The notes: a model not told the origin generated them from the sequence alone. A DNA stretch of 64,000 nt from Methyloceanibacter methanicus (GCF_001723285.1 NZ_LPWG01000014.1:1-64000); one strand, 5' to 3'. Counted from the first letter of the stretch, positions 18,961 through 28,121 are shown. Translations and numbers: made by a program.

Positions 18961-19854
18961 TCAGTCCCGGTGGCGCAGCGCATCGACCAGCAGGGTAAAG
19001 GCCGAGGTGGGTTGCCTGCGGCTTGGGAAATAGATGCGGTATCCGGGCCAAGGCGGGCACCAATCTCCAAGCACCCGTTCCAATCGTCCGTCGGCAAGAT
19101 GAGCCCGAACCATGTCCTCCGGCACATAGGCGAGACCGAAACCGGCCAGGGCGGCCTCGAGAACGGGGAAGACGCTGTTGAACACAAGTTGCCCGTCCAC
19201 GCGCACGTTCGTCTCGCGGCCACCTTTCTCGAATTCCCAGGCATAAAGACCGCCGTGGGCGACAAGGCGGAGATTGATGCAGTTATGGTCGACCAGATCA
19301 TGCGGCCTTGTCGGCCTTCCCCGCCGCGCGAAGTACGACGGCGCACCGACCACCGCGGATCGGAGGTCGGGTCCGATGCGCACCGCGATCATGTCCTTTT
19401 CTACCTGTTCTCCGAAGCGAATGCCTGCGTCAAACCGATGGGCGACGATGTCGGTCAGGGCATTGTCGACGGCGATCTCGACCTGGATGTCGGGATAGCT
19501 TGGCAAAAAGGCCGAAAGCTTCGGCCATAAGAGCCAGCGGACGGCGTGATCGCTTGCGGTGATGCGAATGGTCCCAGTGGGTTTATCACGAAGCTCACTC
19601 AGGGCCTCCAGCTCGGCCTCGATCTCATCGAACCGCGGCCCGGCGGAACGCAATAGGCGCTCTCCTGCTTCCGTCGGCGCGACACTCCGTGTCGTCCGGG
19701 TCAGCAGCCGAACGCCAAGTCGTTCCTCGAACGCCCGAATAGTGTGGCTCAACGCCGATTGAGAGACCCCGAGCTTCGCCGCCGCCTTAGTGAAGCTGCG
19801 CTCTCGGGCGACGGCGAGGAAAGCCGGAAGGTCGTTGACGTTCTGGCGGCTCAT
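18961..19854 (-). CDS. LysR-family transcriptional regulator
   Basis: This full-length 297-residue LysR regulator has an N-terminal winged helix (FLAVARERSFTKAAAKLGVS, then QSALSHTIRAFEERLGVRLL) and a periplasmic-binding-like effector domain. It belongs to the large subgroup whose members begin with a short MSRQNVNDL-type leader. It is divergent from the periplasmic beta-propeller gene at 19990, with a 135-base AT-richer intergenic region that likely holds both promoters. The LysR family often regulates the divergent neighbour, so the oxidoreductase pair is its probable target; the effector is unknown. Confidence 0.92.
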   Translation of the reverse strand: MSRQNVNDLPAFLAVARERSFTKAAAKLGVSQSALSHTIRAFEERLGVRLLTRTTRSVAPTEAGERLLRSAGPRFDEIEAELEALSELRDKPTGTIRITASDHAVRWLLWPKLSAFLPSYPDIQVEIAVDNALTDIVAHRFDAGIRFGEQVEKDMIAVRIGPDLRSAVVGAPSYFARRGRPTRPHDLVDHNCINLRLVAHGGLYAWEFEKGGRETNVRVDGQLVFNSVFPVLEAALAGFGLAYVPEDMVRAHLADGRLERVLGDWCPPWPGYRIYFPSRRQPTSAFTLLVDALRHRD

Positions 19855-19989
19855 TTATGAATCCATCTCATAAGACTATGCAAATTATACGACCTAATAC
19901 GAGCCGGGGGCACGGTTTATCTAAGACCGAGAGACGATGCGGTCGCTCGCGCTGCACCCCCGCCAAAATTACCAATCAAGGAGCACTGA

Positions 19990-20865
19990 ATGTCGAGAAT
20001 CAGGACCCTTCTGCTCGCGGTCACTTTGATGTCCGTGGTGAGCGTTCCTAGCCTCTGCTTGGCTGCCGAATGGAAGGAGGTTTGGCGTACACAAGGCTTG
20101 CAGCAGCCCGAGTCCGTCCTGTTCGACCCTGAGCGAAACGTCCTCTACGTGTCCAACATGGTAGGCGGTCCCACGGACAAGGACGGGAACGGCTACATCG
20201 CAAAGCTGTCGCCTGACGGAAAAATTCTCGAGGCGGAATGGGTGAAGGGACTGAATGCCCCGAAGGGGATGGCGGTTCGCGGAGACCGGCTCTATGTCGC
20301 GGATATCGACCGGCTTGTCGTCATCGACATCGGCAAAGGAGATATCTCCAAAGTCTACGAAGCACCGGACGCCAAGTTCCTCAACGATGTCGCCGTGGAC
20401 AAAGACGGACGCGTCTTTGTCTCGGGGACGCTCACCAACACGATTTACGCGCTCGATGGCGACACGTTCGGCGTATGGCTGAGCAGTGACGATCTCGCTG
20501 GTCCGAACGGGCTCTACGCTGACGACGACAGATTGATCGTGGCGTCTTGGGGCAAAGGCGAGATGATGTCGGCAAAGCCCGACCATCTCAGGACCATCGA
20601 CCTGAAAAGCAAAGAAATCGCCGCTCTCGGCGATGGCACGCCGATCGGCAATCTCGATGGCCTCGCACCCGACGGCAACGGGGGCTTCCTCGTGACTGAC
20701 TGGGTGGCCGGCGCTCTGTTCCAGGTCGAACCGTCCGGAAAGGCGGAGAAACTGCTCGATCTCAACCAGGGAACCGCGGATCTCTCTTACCGAAGTGACG
20801 AGAAGCTCGTGATGATCCCGTTCATGAAAGACGGCGTTCTCGCCGCGTACCGTCTGGAGCAGTGA
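19990..20865 (+). CDS. Periplasmic SMP-30/gluconolactonase-like beta-propeller protein
   Basis: This 291-residue protein has a signal peptide (about 25 residues, ending SLCLAAEW) and beta-propeller repeats of the SMP-30/strictosidine-synthase type, such as PESVLFDPERNVLYVSNM, APKGMAVRGDRLYVADID and NGLYADDDRLIVASWGKGE. Related proteins hydrolyse sugar lactones or have unknown function. It overlaps or abuts the dehydrogenase gene downstream, so the two are probably co-expressed. A periplasmic lactonase would match the lactone product expected from the PQQ-type dehydrogenase next door. That link is inferred. Confidence 0.8.
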   Translation: MSRIRTLLLAVTLMSVVSVPSLCLAAEWKEVWRTQGLQQPESVLFDPERNVLYVSNMVGGPTDKDGNGYIAKLSPDGKILEAEWVKGLNAPKGMAVRGDRLYVADIDRLVVIDIGKGDISKVYEAPDAKFLNDVAVDKDGRVFVSGTLTNTIYALDGDTFGVWLSSDDLAGPNGLYADDDRLIVASWGKGEMMSAKPDHLRTIDLKSKEIAALGDGTPIGNLDGLAPDGNGGFLVTDWVAGALFQVEPSGKAEKLLDLNQGTADLSYRSDEKLVMIPFMKDGVLAAYRLEQ

Positions 20866-20867
20866 AT

Positions 20868-22619
20868 ATGATGATGCACACTGACCGAAGCCCAAGAACC
20901 ATGAGCAGTGTAGCCCTGGGTCTCGCGCTCCTCGTGTCGGGCTGGACGACCGCTCATGCTGAGGATCAGCGTTGTCCTGAGCCCGCAGACATAAGCTTGC
21001 CTGAAGGATTTTGCGCGACGATCTTCGCGGACAAGCTTGGTCACGTCCGTCAGCTTGCCGTGTCGCCCGAAGGCGTCGTCTACGCGAATACCTGGAGCGG
21101 TGTCTATTACCCGAACGACCCCGCTCCAGAGGGCGGCTTTCTCGTCGCGCTGAAGGACACGAAGGGCACCGGCAACGCCGATGTGATTGAGCGGTTCGGT
21201 CCGTCCTCCACGTCCGGGGTCAAGGGCGGTACCGGCATCTGGCTCCACAAGAACTGGCTTTATGCGGAGAGCGACGACCGCGTCGTCCGCTATGAACTGA
21301 AAGGTGACGACATAAAGCCGTCAAGTGATCCAGAGACGATCTTGAGCGGCATGCCGCTGACCGGCGACCACCCGATGCATCCCTTCGCCATCGACGATGA
21401 TGGCAATCTGTTCGTCACAAGCGCTTCGGCAACCAATGTTTGCGAAGTGAGCAACCGCATGCCGCATTCGCCAGGGAACGAGCCCTGTACGGAGCTTGAG
21501 ACGCGCGGTGGGGTCTGGCGCTACGACGCAAATGAGACAGGACAGGTCTTCTCGCCGAAGGAGCGCTACGCGACCGGCATTCGCAATGCGGAGGGCTACG
21601 ACTTCGACTCGGCCGGGCGCCTCTATACGACCCAGCACGGCCGGGACCAGCTCCACGAAAACTGGCCGGAGCTCTACTCGCAGGCGCAAGGCTTCGAGCG
21701 TCCCGCCGAACAGGTCATGGTCTTGAAGGACGGGGCCAATTACGGCTGGCCCTTCTGCTACTACGATCCGGAGCAGAAGAAGCTTGTGCTTGGGCCCGAA
21801 TATGGCGGCGACGGCGGCAAGAAGGTGGGTCCGTGCGGTCAGTACGAACCGCCGGTCGCGGTCTTTCCTGCGCATTGGGCGCCCAATGATCTCAATATCT
21901 ACAAAGGATCGCAATTTCCGAAGGCCTATCACGGCGGTGCCTTCATTGCGTTCCACGGCTCCTGGAACCGGGCGCCGGGTCCCCAGGCCGGATACAATGT
22001 CGTGTTCCAGCCGTTCGCCGATGGCGAGCCTTCCGGCGACTACGTGGTCTTCGCGGACGGATTTGCCGGTGAGAGCAAGGAGCCGGGCGGGGCCGCGCAT
22101 CGCCCGTCAGGGCTTGCGATCGGGCCGGATGGTGCTCTCTATATCGGGGACGACAAAGGTGGCCGCATCTGGCGCGTGACCTACAAGGGCGATCCCGATG
22201 CCCAGATTCACGCGGCGCCTGAGCCGCCAGCCGAGGCCGCAGCCTCGTCTGACGGGACCCTCCCGCCAGAGGTCGTGCAGGATGGGATCGCCAATCTTCC
22301 GGTGCCGCCCGGAGCGACGCGCGAGCAAATTGCGCTCGGCATGACGATCTTTCACGGCAAGGCTGCGGGAGCGACCTGCGCGGGATGCCACGGCGCCAAT
22401 GGCATCGGGACACCGGTCGGACCTGACCTGACGGGCGGGACGTGGCTTTGGGGTGACGGCACGGTTCAGGCCATCACCGAAACCATCAGGCACGGCGTGC
22501 CGAAGCCGAAGCAACATCCCGGCGCAATGCCTCCTTTTGGCGGCGTTTCTTTGTCGGATGACAATCTCGCTGCGGTTGCCACCTATGTCTGGGCAATCGG
22601 GCACGCCAAGCAAGAGTAG
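20868..22619 (+). CDS. PQQ-type sugar (sorbosone) dehydrogenase fused to cytochrome c
   Basis: This 583-residue secreted protein has a signal peptide (to about residue 30). An N-terminal six-bladed propeller of the glucose/sorbosone dehydrogenase family follows: EGFCATIFADKLGHVRQLAV, ATGIRNAEGYDFDSAGRLY, FIAFHGSWNRAPGPQAGYNV. A C-terminal cytochrome c domain has the haem motif CAGCH near residue 504 and a PPFGGVSLSD stretch carrying no clear axial methionine by eye. Substrate electrons would pass from PQQ to the attached haem and on to the respiratory chain. The ATG at 20868 has GGAG eight bases upstream; a GTG at 20862 overlapping the previous stop is an alternative. Confidence 0.85.
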   Translation: MMMHTDRSPRTMSSVALGLALLVSGWTTAHAEDQRCPEPADISLPEGFCATIFADKLGHVRQLAVSPEGVVYANTWSGVYYPNDPAPEGGFLVALKDTKGTGNADVIERFGPSSTSGVKGGTGIWLHKNWLYAESDDRVVRYELKGDDIKPSSDPETILSGMPLTGDHPMHPFAIDDDGNLFVTSASATNVCEVSNRMPHSPGNEPCTELETRGGVWRYDANETGQVFSPKERYATGIRNAEGYDFDSAGRLYTTQHGRDQLHENWPELYSQAQGFERPAEQVMVLKDGANYGWPFCYYDPEQKKLVLGPEYGGDGGKKVGPCGQYEPPVAVFPAHWAPNDLNIYKGSQFPKAYHGGAFIAFHGSWNRAPGPQAGYNVVFQPFADGEPSGDYVVFADGFAGESKEPGGAAHRPSGLAIGPDGALYIGDDKGGRIWRVTYKGDPDAQIHAAPEPPAEAAASSDGTLPPEVVQDGIANLPVPPGATREQIALGMTIFHGKAAGATCAGCHGANGIGTPVGPDLTGGTWLWGDGTVQAITETIRHGVPKPKQHPGAMPPFGGVSLSDDNLAAVATYVWAIGHAKQE

Positions 22620-22801
22620 TTGAACGAGACAGTCTCGAGGGAACTCACGGATACGAGTTCGACGCAGTGCGCTGCCGAACTTCCCTTCGATACGAAATCA
22701 TCCGTCGTCCATGTCGCTTGGGCATCGCGGACGCCGAACCCGCAATCGGGCTATTAAATGCCGTAATAGTGGTAAAATATATCGGCTGGTGAGGGATCCA
22801 G

Positions 22802-23857
22802 ATGTCGCAGAGCCTTGGTTTTGCAGCGCATTGCATTGTGGCCGCCAGCCTGCTTTTGGCGGCCACGGCCGTGCCGGCCGATGGTGCGGATCAGAGCATC
22901 GATGGGGAGGCGGTGAGGGTCGAGGTGGCTGTCGTCGTCGCCGGGCCCCTCAATGAGCAAGTCACTGCCGTCGGCACGCTCCTGTCTGATGAAGCGGTTA
23001 CGATCAGCTCGGAGATCCCAGGGCGCCTGGAGGCTATTCATTTCGAGGAGGGGCAACCCGTCAAGGAAGGCGCCCCGCTCTTCAGCCTCGACGACTCTGT
23101 CTACAAGGCCCAACTGGCCGATGCGGAAGCGAAGCTCAAACTCGCCGAGCAGACCTATCAGCGCACGACCAAGTTGTTCAGCAGCAAATACGCGACGGCC
23201 CAATCGGCCGATGAAGCGTCCTCAAATCTCGCGGTGACCAAGGCGGCGGTCGAACTAGCGCGCGTCCAACTTGAGAAGACGAGGATCGTGGCCCCGTTCT
23301 CCGGGATCATCGGACTTCGCCATGTCTCTGTCGGTGAATACATCACCGCGGGGCAGGCCCTGGTCAATCTGGAGGCGATCGATCCGGTAAAGGCCGACTT
23401 CCGGGTTCCGGAAAGGTTCCTGCCGGCGATCAAGGTCGGACAGAATATCCGGCTCCGAGTCGATGCCTTTCCGAAGGAGACGTTCAACGGTCAAGTCTCC
23501 GCCATCGACCCTCGGATCGATGTCTCTGGGCGGAGCTTGCTGGTGCGGGCTAAGGTGCCCAACGCCGAAGAGCGCCTGCGCCCTGGCCTTTTCGCGCGGG
23601 TGACGGTGCTGCTCCAAATCAAGGAGGATGCCCTGACCATCCCCGAGCAGGCTATCGTGCCCCAAGGCGACGATCAGTTCGTCTACAAGGTACAGGACGG
23701 TAGAGCCGCGCTGACCAAAGTGAGCGTCGGTATGCGCCGCTCCGGCCAGGTCGAGATCCTCGAGGGCCTAAAGGTGGGCGACGAAGTCGTCACCGCCGGC
23801 CAGATCAAGCTGCACGACGGGTCACTCGTATCAGTCGTCACCAGCACCGGTGCCTAG
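22802..23857 (+). CDS. RND efflux periplasmic adaptor (membrane fusion protein)
   Basis: This 351-residue adaptor has an N-terminal signal (SLLLAATAVPADG) and a biotinyl-lipoyl-like region (GRLEAIHFEEGQPVKEGAPL). A coiled-coil hairpin (KLKLAEQTYQRTTKLFSS), a second lipoyl half (RIVAPFSGIIGLRHVSVGEY) and a beta-barrel with RPGLFARVTV follow. It starts at the ATG at 22802, after a GAGGGA site. The 180 bases upstream are AT-richer and probably hold the promoter. The pump gene begins two bases after its stop, so the two form one operon. Confidence 0.93.
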   Translation: MSQSLGFAAHCIVAASLLLAATAVPADGADQSIDGEAVRVEVAVVVAGPLNEQVTAVGTLLSDEAVTISSEIPGRLEAIHFEEGQPVKEGAPLFSLDDSVYKAQLADAEAKLKLAEQTYQRTTKLFSSKYATAQSADEASSNLAVTKAAVELARVQLEKTRIVAPFSGIIGLRHVSVGEYITAGQALVNLEAIDPVKADFRVPERFLPAIKVGQNIRLRVDAFPKETFNGQVSAIDPRIDVSGRSLLVRAKVPNAEERLRPGLFARVTVLLQIKEDALTIPEQAIVPQGDDQFVYKVQDGRAALTKVSVGMRRSGQVEILEGLKVGDEVVTAGQIKLHDGSLVSVVTSTGA

Positions 23858-23859
23858 GC

Positions 23860-26800
23860 GTGACGCTTTCAGAACTCTCGATCAAGCGGCCGGTCTTCGC
23901 CACGGTTCTCAGTCTTGTACTGGTTCTCGTGGGGCTTGTGTCCTACCAGCGATTGAGCGTCAGAGAATATCCGGCCATCGACCCACCGGTCATTACCGTG
24001 GAAACCACATATCCGGGCGCGAGCGCGGCCATTGTCGAGACGCAGGTCACGCAGGTTCTCGAAGATTCACTTGCCGGAATCGAGGGCATCGACTTCATCA
24101 CCTCGATCAGCCGCCAGGAATCGAGCCAAATCACCGTTACCTTCAAGCTTGATCGCAACCCAGACTATGCCGCGGCGGATATCCGCGACCGGGTCGGGCG
24201 CGTGCGCGGCCACCTTCCGGAGGAGATCGAGGAGCCCATCATCCAAAAGCGCGAAGCCGACGCGCGGCCGATCCTCTATCTCGCCTTCTCAAGCACGAAC
24301 CACTCCGCGCTCGAGATCACCGATTACGCCGATCGTTACGTCAAGGATCAGCTGCAAACGCTGAATGGCGTCGCCGAAGTCAGACTCTTCGGCGATCGCG
24401 CCTATTCCATGCGTCTCTGGCTCGATCCCGAGCGCCTCGCCGCATATCAGCTGACCCCGCAGGATGTCGAGAATGCGCTTCGGCGCCAGAACGTCGAAGT
24501 GCCTTCGGGCCGTATCGAGAGTCTGCAGCGCGAGTTCACCGTTCTGGCCGAGACGGATCTGCGCACGCCCGAGCAGTTCAACGATCTCATCATCAAAGAC
24601 GCCAACAGCTATTTGGTGCGCCTGAGGGATGTCGGCATGGCGGAATTGGGACCGCTCGACGAACGCAGGATCGTACGCTTCAACGGAAAGCCGGCGATCG
24701 CCGTCGGCGTCATCAAGCAGGCCACGGCAAACCCGCTGGAAGTCTCCGATGCGGTCAACGAGATGCTGCCGACGATTCGGAGTTCGCTTCCGGAGGGCAT
24801 GCAAGTCCGCGTCGCCCACGACAAGTCCATCTTTATCGCCGAGTCGATCAAGAACGTTTACACCACGATCGGCGAGGCCATCGTTCTTGTCATCCTCATC
24901 ATCTTCCTGTTCCTGCGCTCTATTCGCGCGACGCTGATCCCGCTCGTGACCATACCGGTCTCTCTGATCGGCGCCTTTGCGCTGATGTATGCGTCCGGCT
25001 TCTCCATCAATACATTGACGCTGTTGGCGCTCGTGCTGGCCATTGGCCTCGTCGTGGACGATGCCATCGTCATGCTCGAGAATATCTACCGGCACGTCGA
25101 GAACGGCATGCCGCCTGTCAAGGCAGCGCTCCTCGGAAGCCGGGAGATCAGCTTCGCGATCATTGCAATGACGATCACGCTGGCGGCGGTCTACGCGCCG
25201 ATCGGGTTCATGACCGGCCTCACCGGACGTTTGTTCACGGAGTTTGCCTGGACGCTTGCGGGCGCGGTGATCGTGTCGGGCTTCGTCGCCCTCACGCTCT
25301 CTCCGATGATGTGTTCGAAGCTTCTAAAGCAGCAGACTCACCACAATCTCGCCTACCGCATCATCGAGCGCTTTCTGGATGGGGTTTCCCGGCTCTATCG
25401 CTCCCTGCTCAAAGGCGCACTCGCGATGCGCCCTCTCGTATTGCTGATTGGTCTGGCCGTTGCCGGTTCGAGCTACTTTCTGTTCGCCAATCTGAAAAGC
25501 GAGCTTGCACCGGTCGAAGACGAGGGGAGGATCAACGTGAACTTCCGCGGGCCCGAGGGCGCGACGATCGAGTTCACGGACGAGTATGCTCGCCAGATCG
25601 AGGACATAGCTCTTTCCGTGCCAGAGGCGGATCGCGTGTTCGTTGTGTCAGGCAACCCGACGGTGTCTCAGGGCCGCGTCATCCTGCGCGTCAAGCCTTG
25701 GGACGAACGCGAGCGTTCCCAGCAGGAGATCGGCAGATCCATCGCACCGGCCGTGTCGGCTGTGACCGGCGTCATTGCGTATCCGAGCAACTCTCCCCCC
25801 CTGGGTCAAAGTTCGCGTTCGAAGCCGATCAATTTCGTCATCCAGACGTCCCAACCCTATAGTGAGCTTCAGAAGAACGTCGATGCGCTGCTCGAGCACA
25901 TCCGGGACTTCCCCGGTCTCGTCGACGTCGAAAGCGACCTAAAGCTCAATTCGCCCCAGCTCGACGTGTCCGTCGACCGCGAGAAGGCAGCCTCAATGGG
26001 CATCGAGATCGAAACGCTTGGGCGCACGCTCGAGACCATGCTGGGCGGCCGGCAAGTGACGCGCTTCAAGAGGGAAGGCCAGCAATACGATGTCGTCGTG
26101 AAGGTGGCGGATATCGATCGCGAAAACCCCGATGACATGCGTCGGATCTATGTGCGGGGCATGGACGGCGCCATGACGCCGCTGTCGAACCTAATCACCA
26201 TCAAGGAGACCGTGGCGCCGAAGGAATTGAACCACTTCAACCAGCTTCGCGCCGCCACCATTACAGGGCAACTCGCGCCCGGCTATTCGGTGAGCGATGG
26301 ATTGGCCTACCTTCAAGAAGCAGCGGACAAGGTGCTGCCGCCGACAGTTCATATCGAATATGCGGGGGAATCGCGCGAGTTCCGCGAGGCAAGCGCGAAC
26401 ATGTACCTCACCTTCATGCTGGCGCTCGCGTTCATCTATCTCGTGCTGGCCGCCCAGTTCGAAAGTTTCACGGACCCTTTGATCATCATGCTGACGGTGC
26501 CGCTGTCGGTAACCGGTGCTTTGCTGGCGTTGTGGTGGAGCGGCGGCACGCTGAACATCTACAGCCAAGTCGGGCTCGTCACCCTTATCGGGCTCATAAC
26601 GAAGCATGGAATTCTCATCGTGGAATTCTCGAACCAGCTTCGAGGTGGGGGGAGCCCCATCCATGAGGCCGTGATTGAGGCGGCAGCCTTGCGGCTTCGG
26701 CCGATCCTCATGACGACAGGTGCGATGGTGCTTGGGGCCGTCCCTTTGGCTGTTGCCACGGGCGCTGGCGCGGAGGGGCGCCAGGATATCGGCTGGGTCA

Positions 26801-26955
26801 TCGTGGGCGGTTTGCTCGTGGGTACACTCTTCACGCTGTTTGTGATCCCTGTCGTCTACACGTACTTGTCCCGGCGAGAGTTCATCGAATTCGACGAGAC
26901 AGCAGGCTCCGCGCACGTCCCGGGGGCGGCGCAACAGCCGGAAGCGGCGGAGTAG
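23860..26955 (+). CDS. RND-family (HAE1-like) efflux pump permease
   Basis: This 1031-residue protein has the length of AcrB/MexB-type multidrug pumps. It begins with a GTG codon, giving LSELSIKRPVFATVLSLVLV, the standard N-terminus. Further family motifs are VREYPAIDPPVITVETTYPG, the helix 4 segment ALVLAIGLVVDDAIVMLENI with paired aspartates, and the C-terminal GLITKHGILIVEFSNQLR. It pairs with the adaptor immediately upstream. No outer-membrane channel gene is adjacent. The substrate is unknown. It is distinct in sequence and length from the other RND pump at 15206-18598. Confidence 0.95.
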   Translation: MTLSELSIKRPVFATVLSLVLVLVGLVSYQRLSVREYPAIDPPVITVETTYPGASAAIVETQVTQVLEDSLAGIEGIDFITSISRQESSQITVTFKLDRNPDYAAADIRDRVGRVRGHLPEEIEEPIIQKREADARPILYLAFSSTNHSALEITDYADRYVKDQLQTLNGVAEVRLFGDRAYSMRLWLDPERLAAYQLTPQDVENALRRQNVEVPSGRIESLQREFTVLAETDLRTPEQFNDLIIKDANSYLVRLRDVGMAELGPLDERRIVRFNGKPAIAVGVIKQATANPLEVSDAVNEMLPTIRSSLPEGMQVRVAHDKSIFIAESIKNVYTTIGEAIVLVILIIFLFLRSIRATLIPLVTIPVSLIGAFALMYASGFSINTLTLLALVLAIGLVVDDAIVMLENIYRHVENGMPPVKAALLGSREISFAIIAMTITLAAVYAPIGFMTGLTGRLFTEFAWTLAGAVIVSGFVALTLSPMMCSKLLKQQTHHNLAYRIIERFLDGVSRLYRSLLKGALAMRPLVLLIGLAVAGSSYFLFANLKSELAPVEDEGRINVNFRGPEGATIEFTDEYARQIEDIALSVPEADRVFVVSGNPTVSQGRVILRVKPWDERERSQQEIGRSIAPAVSAVTGVIAYPSNSPPLGQSSRSKPINFVIQTSQPYSELQKNVDALLEHIRDFPGLVDVESDLKLNSPQLDVSVDREKAASMGIEIETLGRTLETMLGGRQVTRFKREGQQYDVVVKVADIDRENPDDMRRIYVRGMDGAMTPLSNLITIKETVAPKELNHFNQLRAATITGQLAPGYSVSDGLAYLQEAADKVLPPTVHIEYAGESREFREASANMYLTFMLALAFIYLVLAAQFESFTDPLIIMLTVPLSVTGALLALWWSGGTLNIYSQVGLVTLIGLITKHGILIVEFSNQLRGGGSPIHEAVIEAAALRLRPILMTTGAMVLGAVPLAVATGAGAEGRQDIGWVIVGGLLVGTLFTLFVIPVVYTYLSRREFIEFDETAGSAHVPGAAQQPEAAE

Positions 26956-26963
26956 GACGGGAA

Positions 26964-26999
26964 ACAGCGGAAGCTTTCTTCCCGGCCGAGTTCCGCTGT
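26964..26999 (+). terminator. Hairpin after RND operon, possible terminator
   Basis: A perfect nine-base inverted repeat (ACAGCGGAA 26964-26972 and TTCCGCTGT 26991-26999) with an 18-base loop lies nine bases after the pump stop codon. There is no following T-run, so it may protect the 3' end or be a weak terminator. Confidence 0.4.
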
Positions 27000-27100
27000 G
27001 GAGTCAGAAGCAGGCATGACCCACTGCTTCAGTAATGTCCGGTGTTTCGGAGGTTGCGGACATTCACTGAGACGTGAGGGGCGTTTCGCGTTGCTCAGAG

Positions 27101-27247
27101 AACTTTCCCTGTTCAAGTTCGACCGTTCCCTGTTCCGTCCGGCAGGGAATTTCACTCGCAATCCGTTGGGAGCACTGGCCTTCGGCCCTGCTCGATGGCC
27201 GCACTTGGAACTGATTCCCTGTATCTTCCCGGAGATCGGGGAATTGG
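27101..27247 (+). repeat. Dispersed intergenic repeat, copy R3 (partial)
   Basis: This copy has the same spaced TTCCCTG/CAGGGAA words as R1 and a closely matching right part: TTCCCTGTATCTTCCC here against TTCCCTGTATTTTCCC in R1, then AGATC-GGG. It ends exactly where the kdpB-like fragment begins, and lacks the CTGACTGCC core and hairpin. Confidence 0.6.
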
Positions 27248-27480
27248 GCCGCAGGCGACGTCGACACGTTGCTTCTCGACAAGACCGGCGCGATCTTGCT
27301 CGGGAACCGGGGGGCCACCGAGTTCCTCCCCGTGGACCCGCCGCCGGCCGGCGGCGTTGCGGCGGGGGCAGGACTCCATCAAGACGAGATGGCTGCCAAG
27401 CTTGCCAATCGCGAGGACCTCGAGTCCACAGGCGTTAGGAACGGTGTCGCGCTACCGCACGCACGCATCGCACGCGACGG
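27248..27480 (+). pseudogene. Chimeric scar of kdpB, kdpA and ptsN fragments
   Basis: Three pieces of the kdp locus are joined in one open frame. Codons from 27248 read [20 protein letters not shown], matching KdpB around its phosphorylation site (DNA 1785-1871). This is followed by DPPPAGGVAA, matching KdpA (3191-3223). Then GAGLHQDEMAAKLANREDLE and NGVALPHARIA match the PtsN-like protein (8992-9102), including its active histidine. The junctions fall at short shared words (an ATG/GTG-GA and GCGGCG). The frame stays open into the Rrf2 gene. It looks like the remnant of a second kdp-ptsN copy collapsed by two internal deletions. Confidence 0.85.
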
Positions 27481-27503
27481 CGCCCCCTTGCTTTTCGCGG
27501 TAA

Positions 27504-27526
27504 AATCTATTAGCTCAGTAGAGATT
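27504..27526. promoter_or_regulatory. Candidate Rrf2 operator, site A
   Basis: This imperfect inverted repeat (AATCTATT 27504-27511 with TAGAGATT 27519-27526) lies 22 bases upstream of the Rrf2 start codon. It shares the CTA/TAG-rich half-sites seen at 28122, 33969 and 35689. It is consistent with autoregulation by the Rrf2 protein. Confidence 0.45.
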
Positions 27527-27547
27527 ATTCGATCTTTACCGCGACCA

Positions 27548-28015
27548 ATGATTTCTCAGAAAGCCAGATACGCGCTCAGAGCTCTCGTGGCGCTGGCACG
27601 CGCCGACGATTCCATGATGATCGCGGAGATCGCCGACCAGCAGCAGATCCCGCGCAAGTTCCTCGAACAAATCCTGCTGGACCTCAAACATCAAGGCATT
27701 GTGGCGAGCCGCCGGGGCCGGTTCGGCGGTTACGACCTGCTGATGCCCCCGGACCAGATCACCTTTGGCCGGGTCCTGAGGATTGTCGACGGGCCGATCG
27801 CGCCGCTGCCATGCTTGAGCCGGATGGCTTATAAGCGTTGCGCGGACTGCAAGACCGAGGCGACGTGCGAGATCCGGAGAGTCTTTGCGCGGGTCGCCGA
27901 ATCCGCCCGCGATGTCCTGGACCGAGTGACCATCGCAGAAGCCATCGACGGCAATTGGGACGAGAGCTCCCTGGCCGAGCAGCCGGCCGGCGCCGCCGCC
28001 GGTAAGCGCGCCTGA
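27548..28015 (+). CDS. Rrf2-family transcriptional regulator, probably sulfur-responsive
   Basis: This 155-residue Rrf2 regulator has an N-terminal winged helix (SQKARYALRALVALARAD, IAEIADQQQIPRKFLEQILL) and the wing segment IVASRRGRFGGYDL. A cysteine group follows, spaced C-x8-C-x2-C-x5-C in PCLSRMAYKRCADCKTEATC, which could bind an Fe-S cluster or sense thiols. The ATG at 27548 gives the standard family N-terminus; the same frame is open upstream through the kdp scar. Its position ahead of a sulfate-transport operon suggests that it controls sulfur uptake, as CymR-type Rrf2 proteins do. The effector is unknown. Confidence 0.85.
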   Translation: MISQKARYALRALVALARADDSMMIAEIADQQQIPRKFLEQILLDLKHQGIVASRRGRFGGYDLLMPPDQITFGRVLRIVDGPIAPLPCLSRMAYKRCADCKTEATCEIRRVFARVAESARDVLDRVTIAEAIDGNWDESSLAEQPAGAAAGKRA

Positions 28016-28121
28016 GGCCACAGCCCGGCCTTGCCGTTGGGAACCTTTTTCGCCGAGGCGACGTTCCGACGAAATTTCCGTTCTCAGGAAGGAAGCGAAA
28101 ATGGTCGATCTTCGGCTTGCT

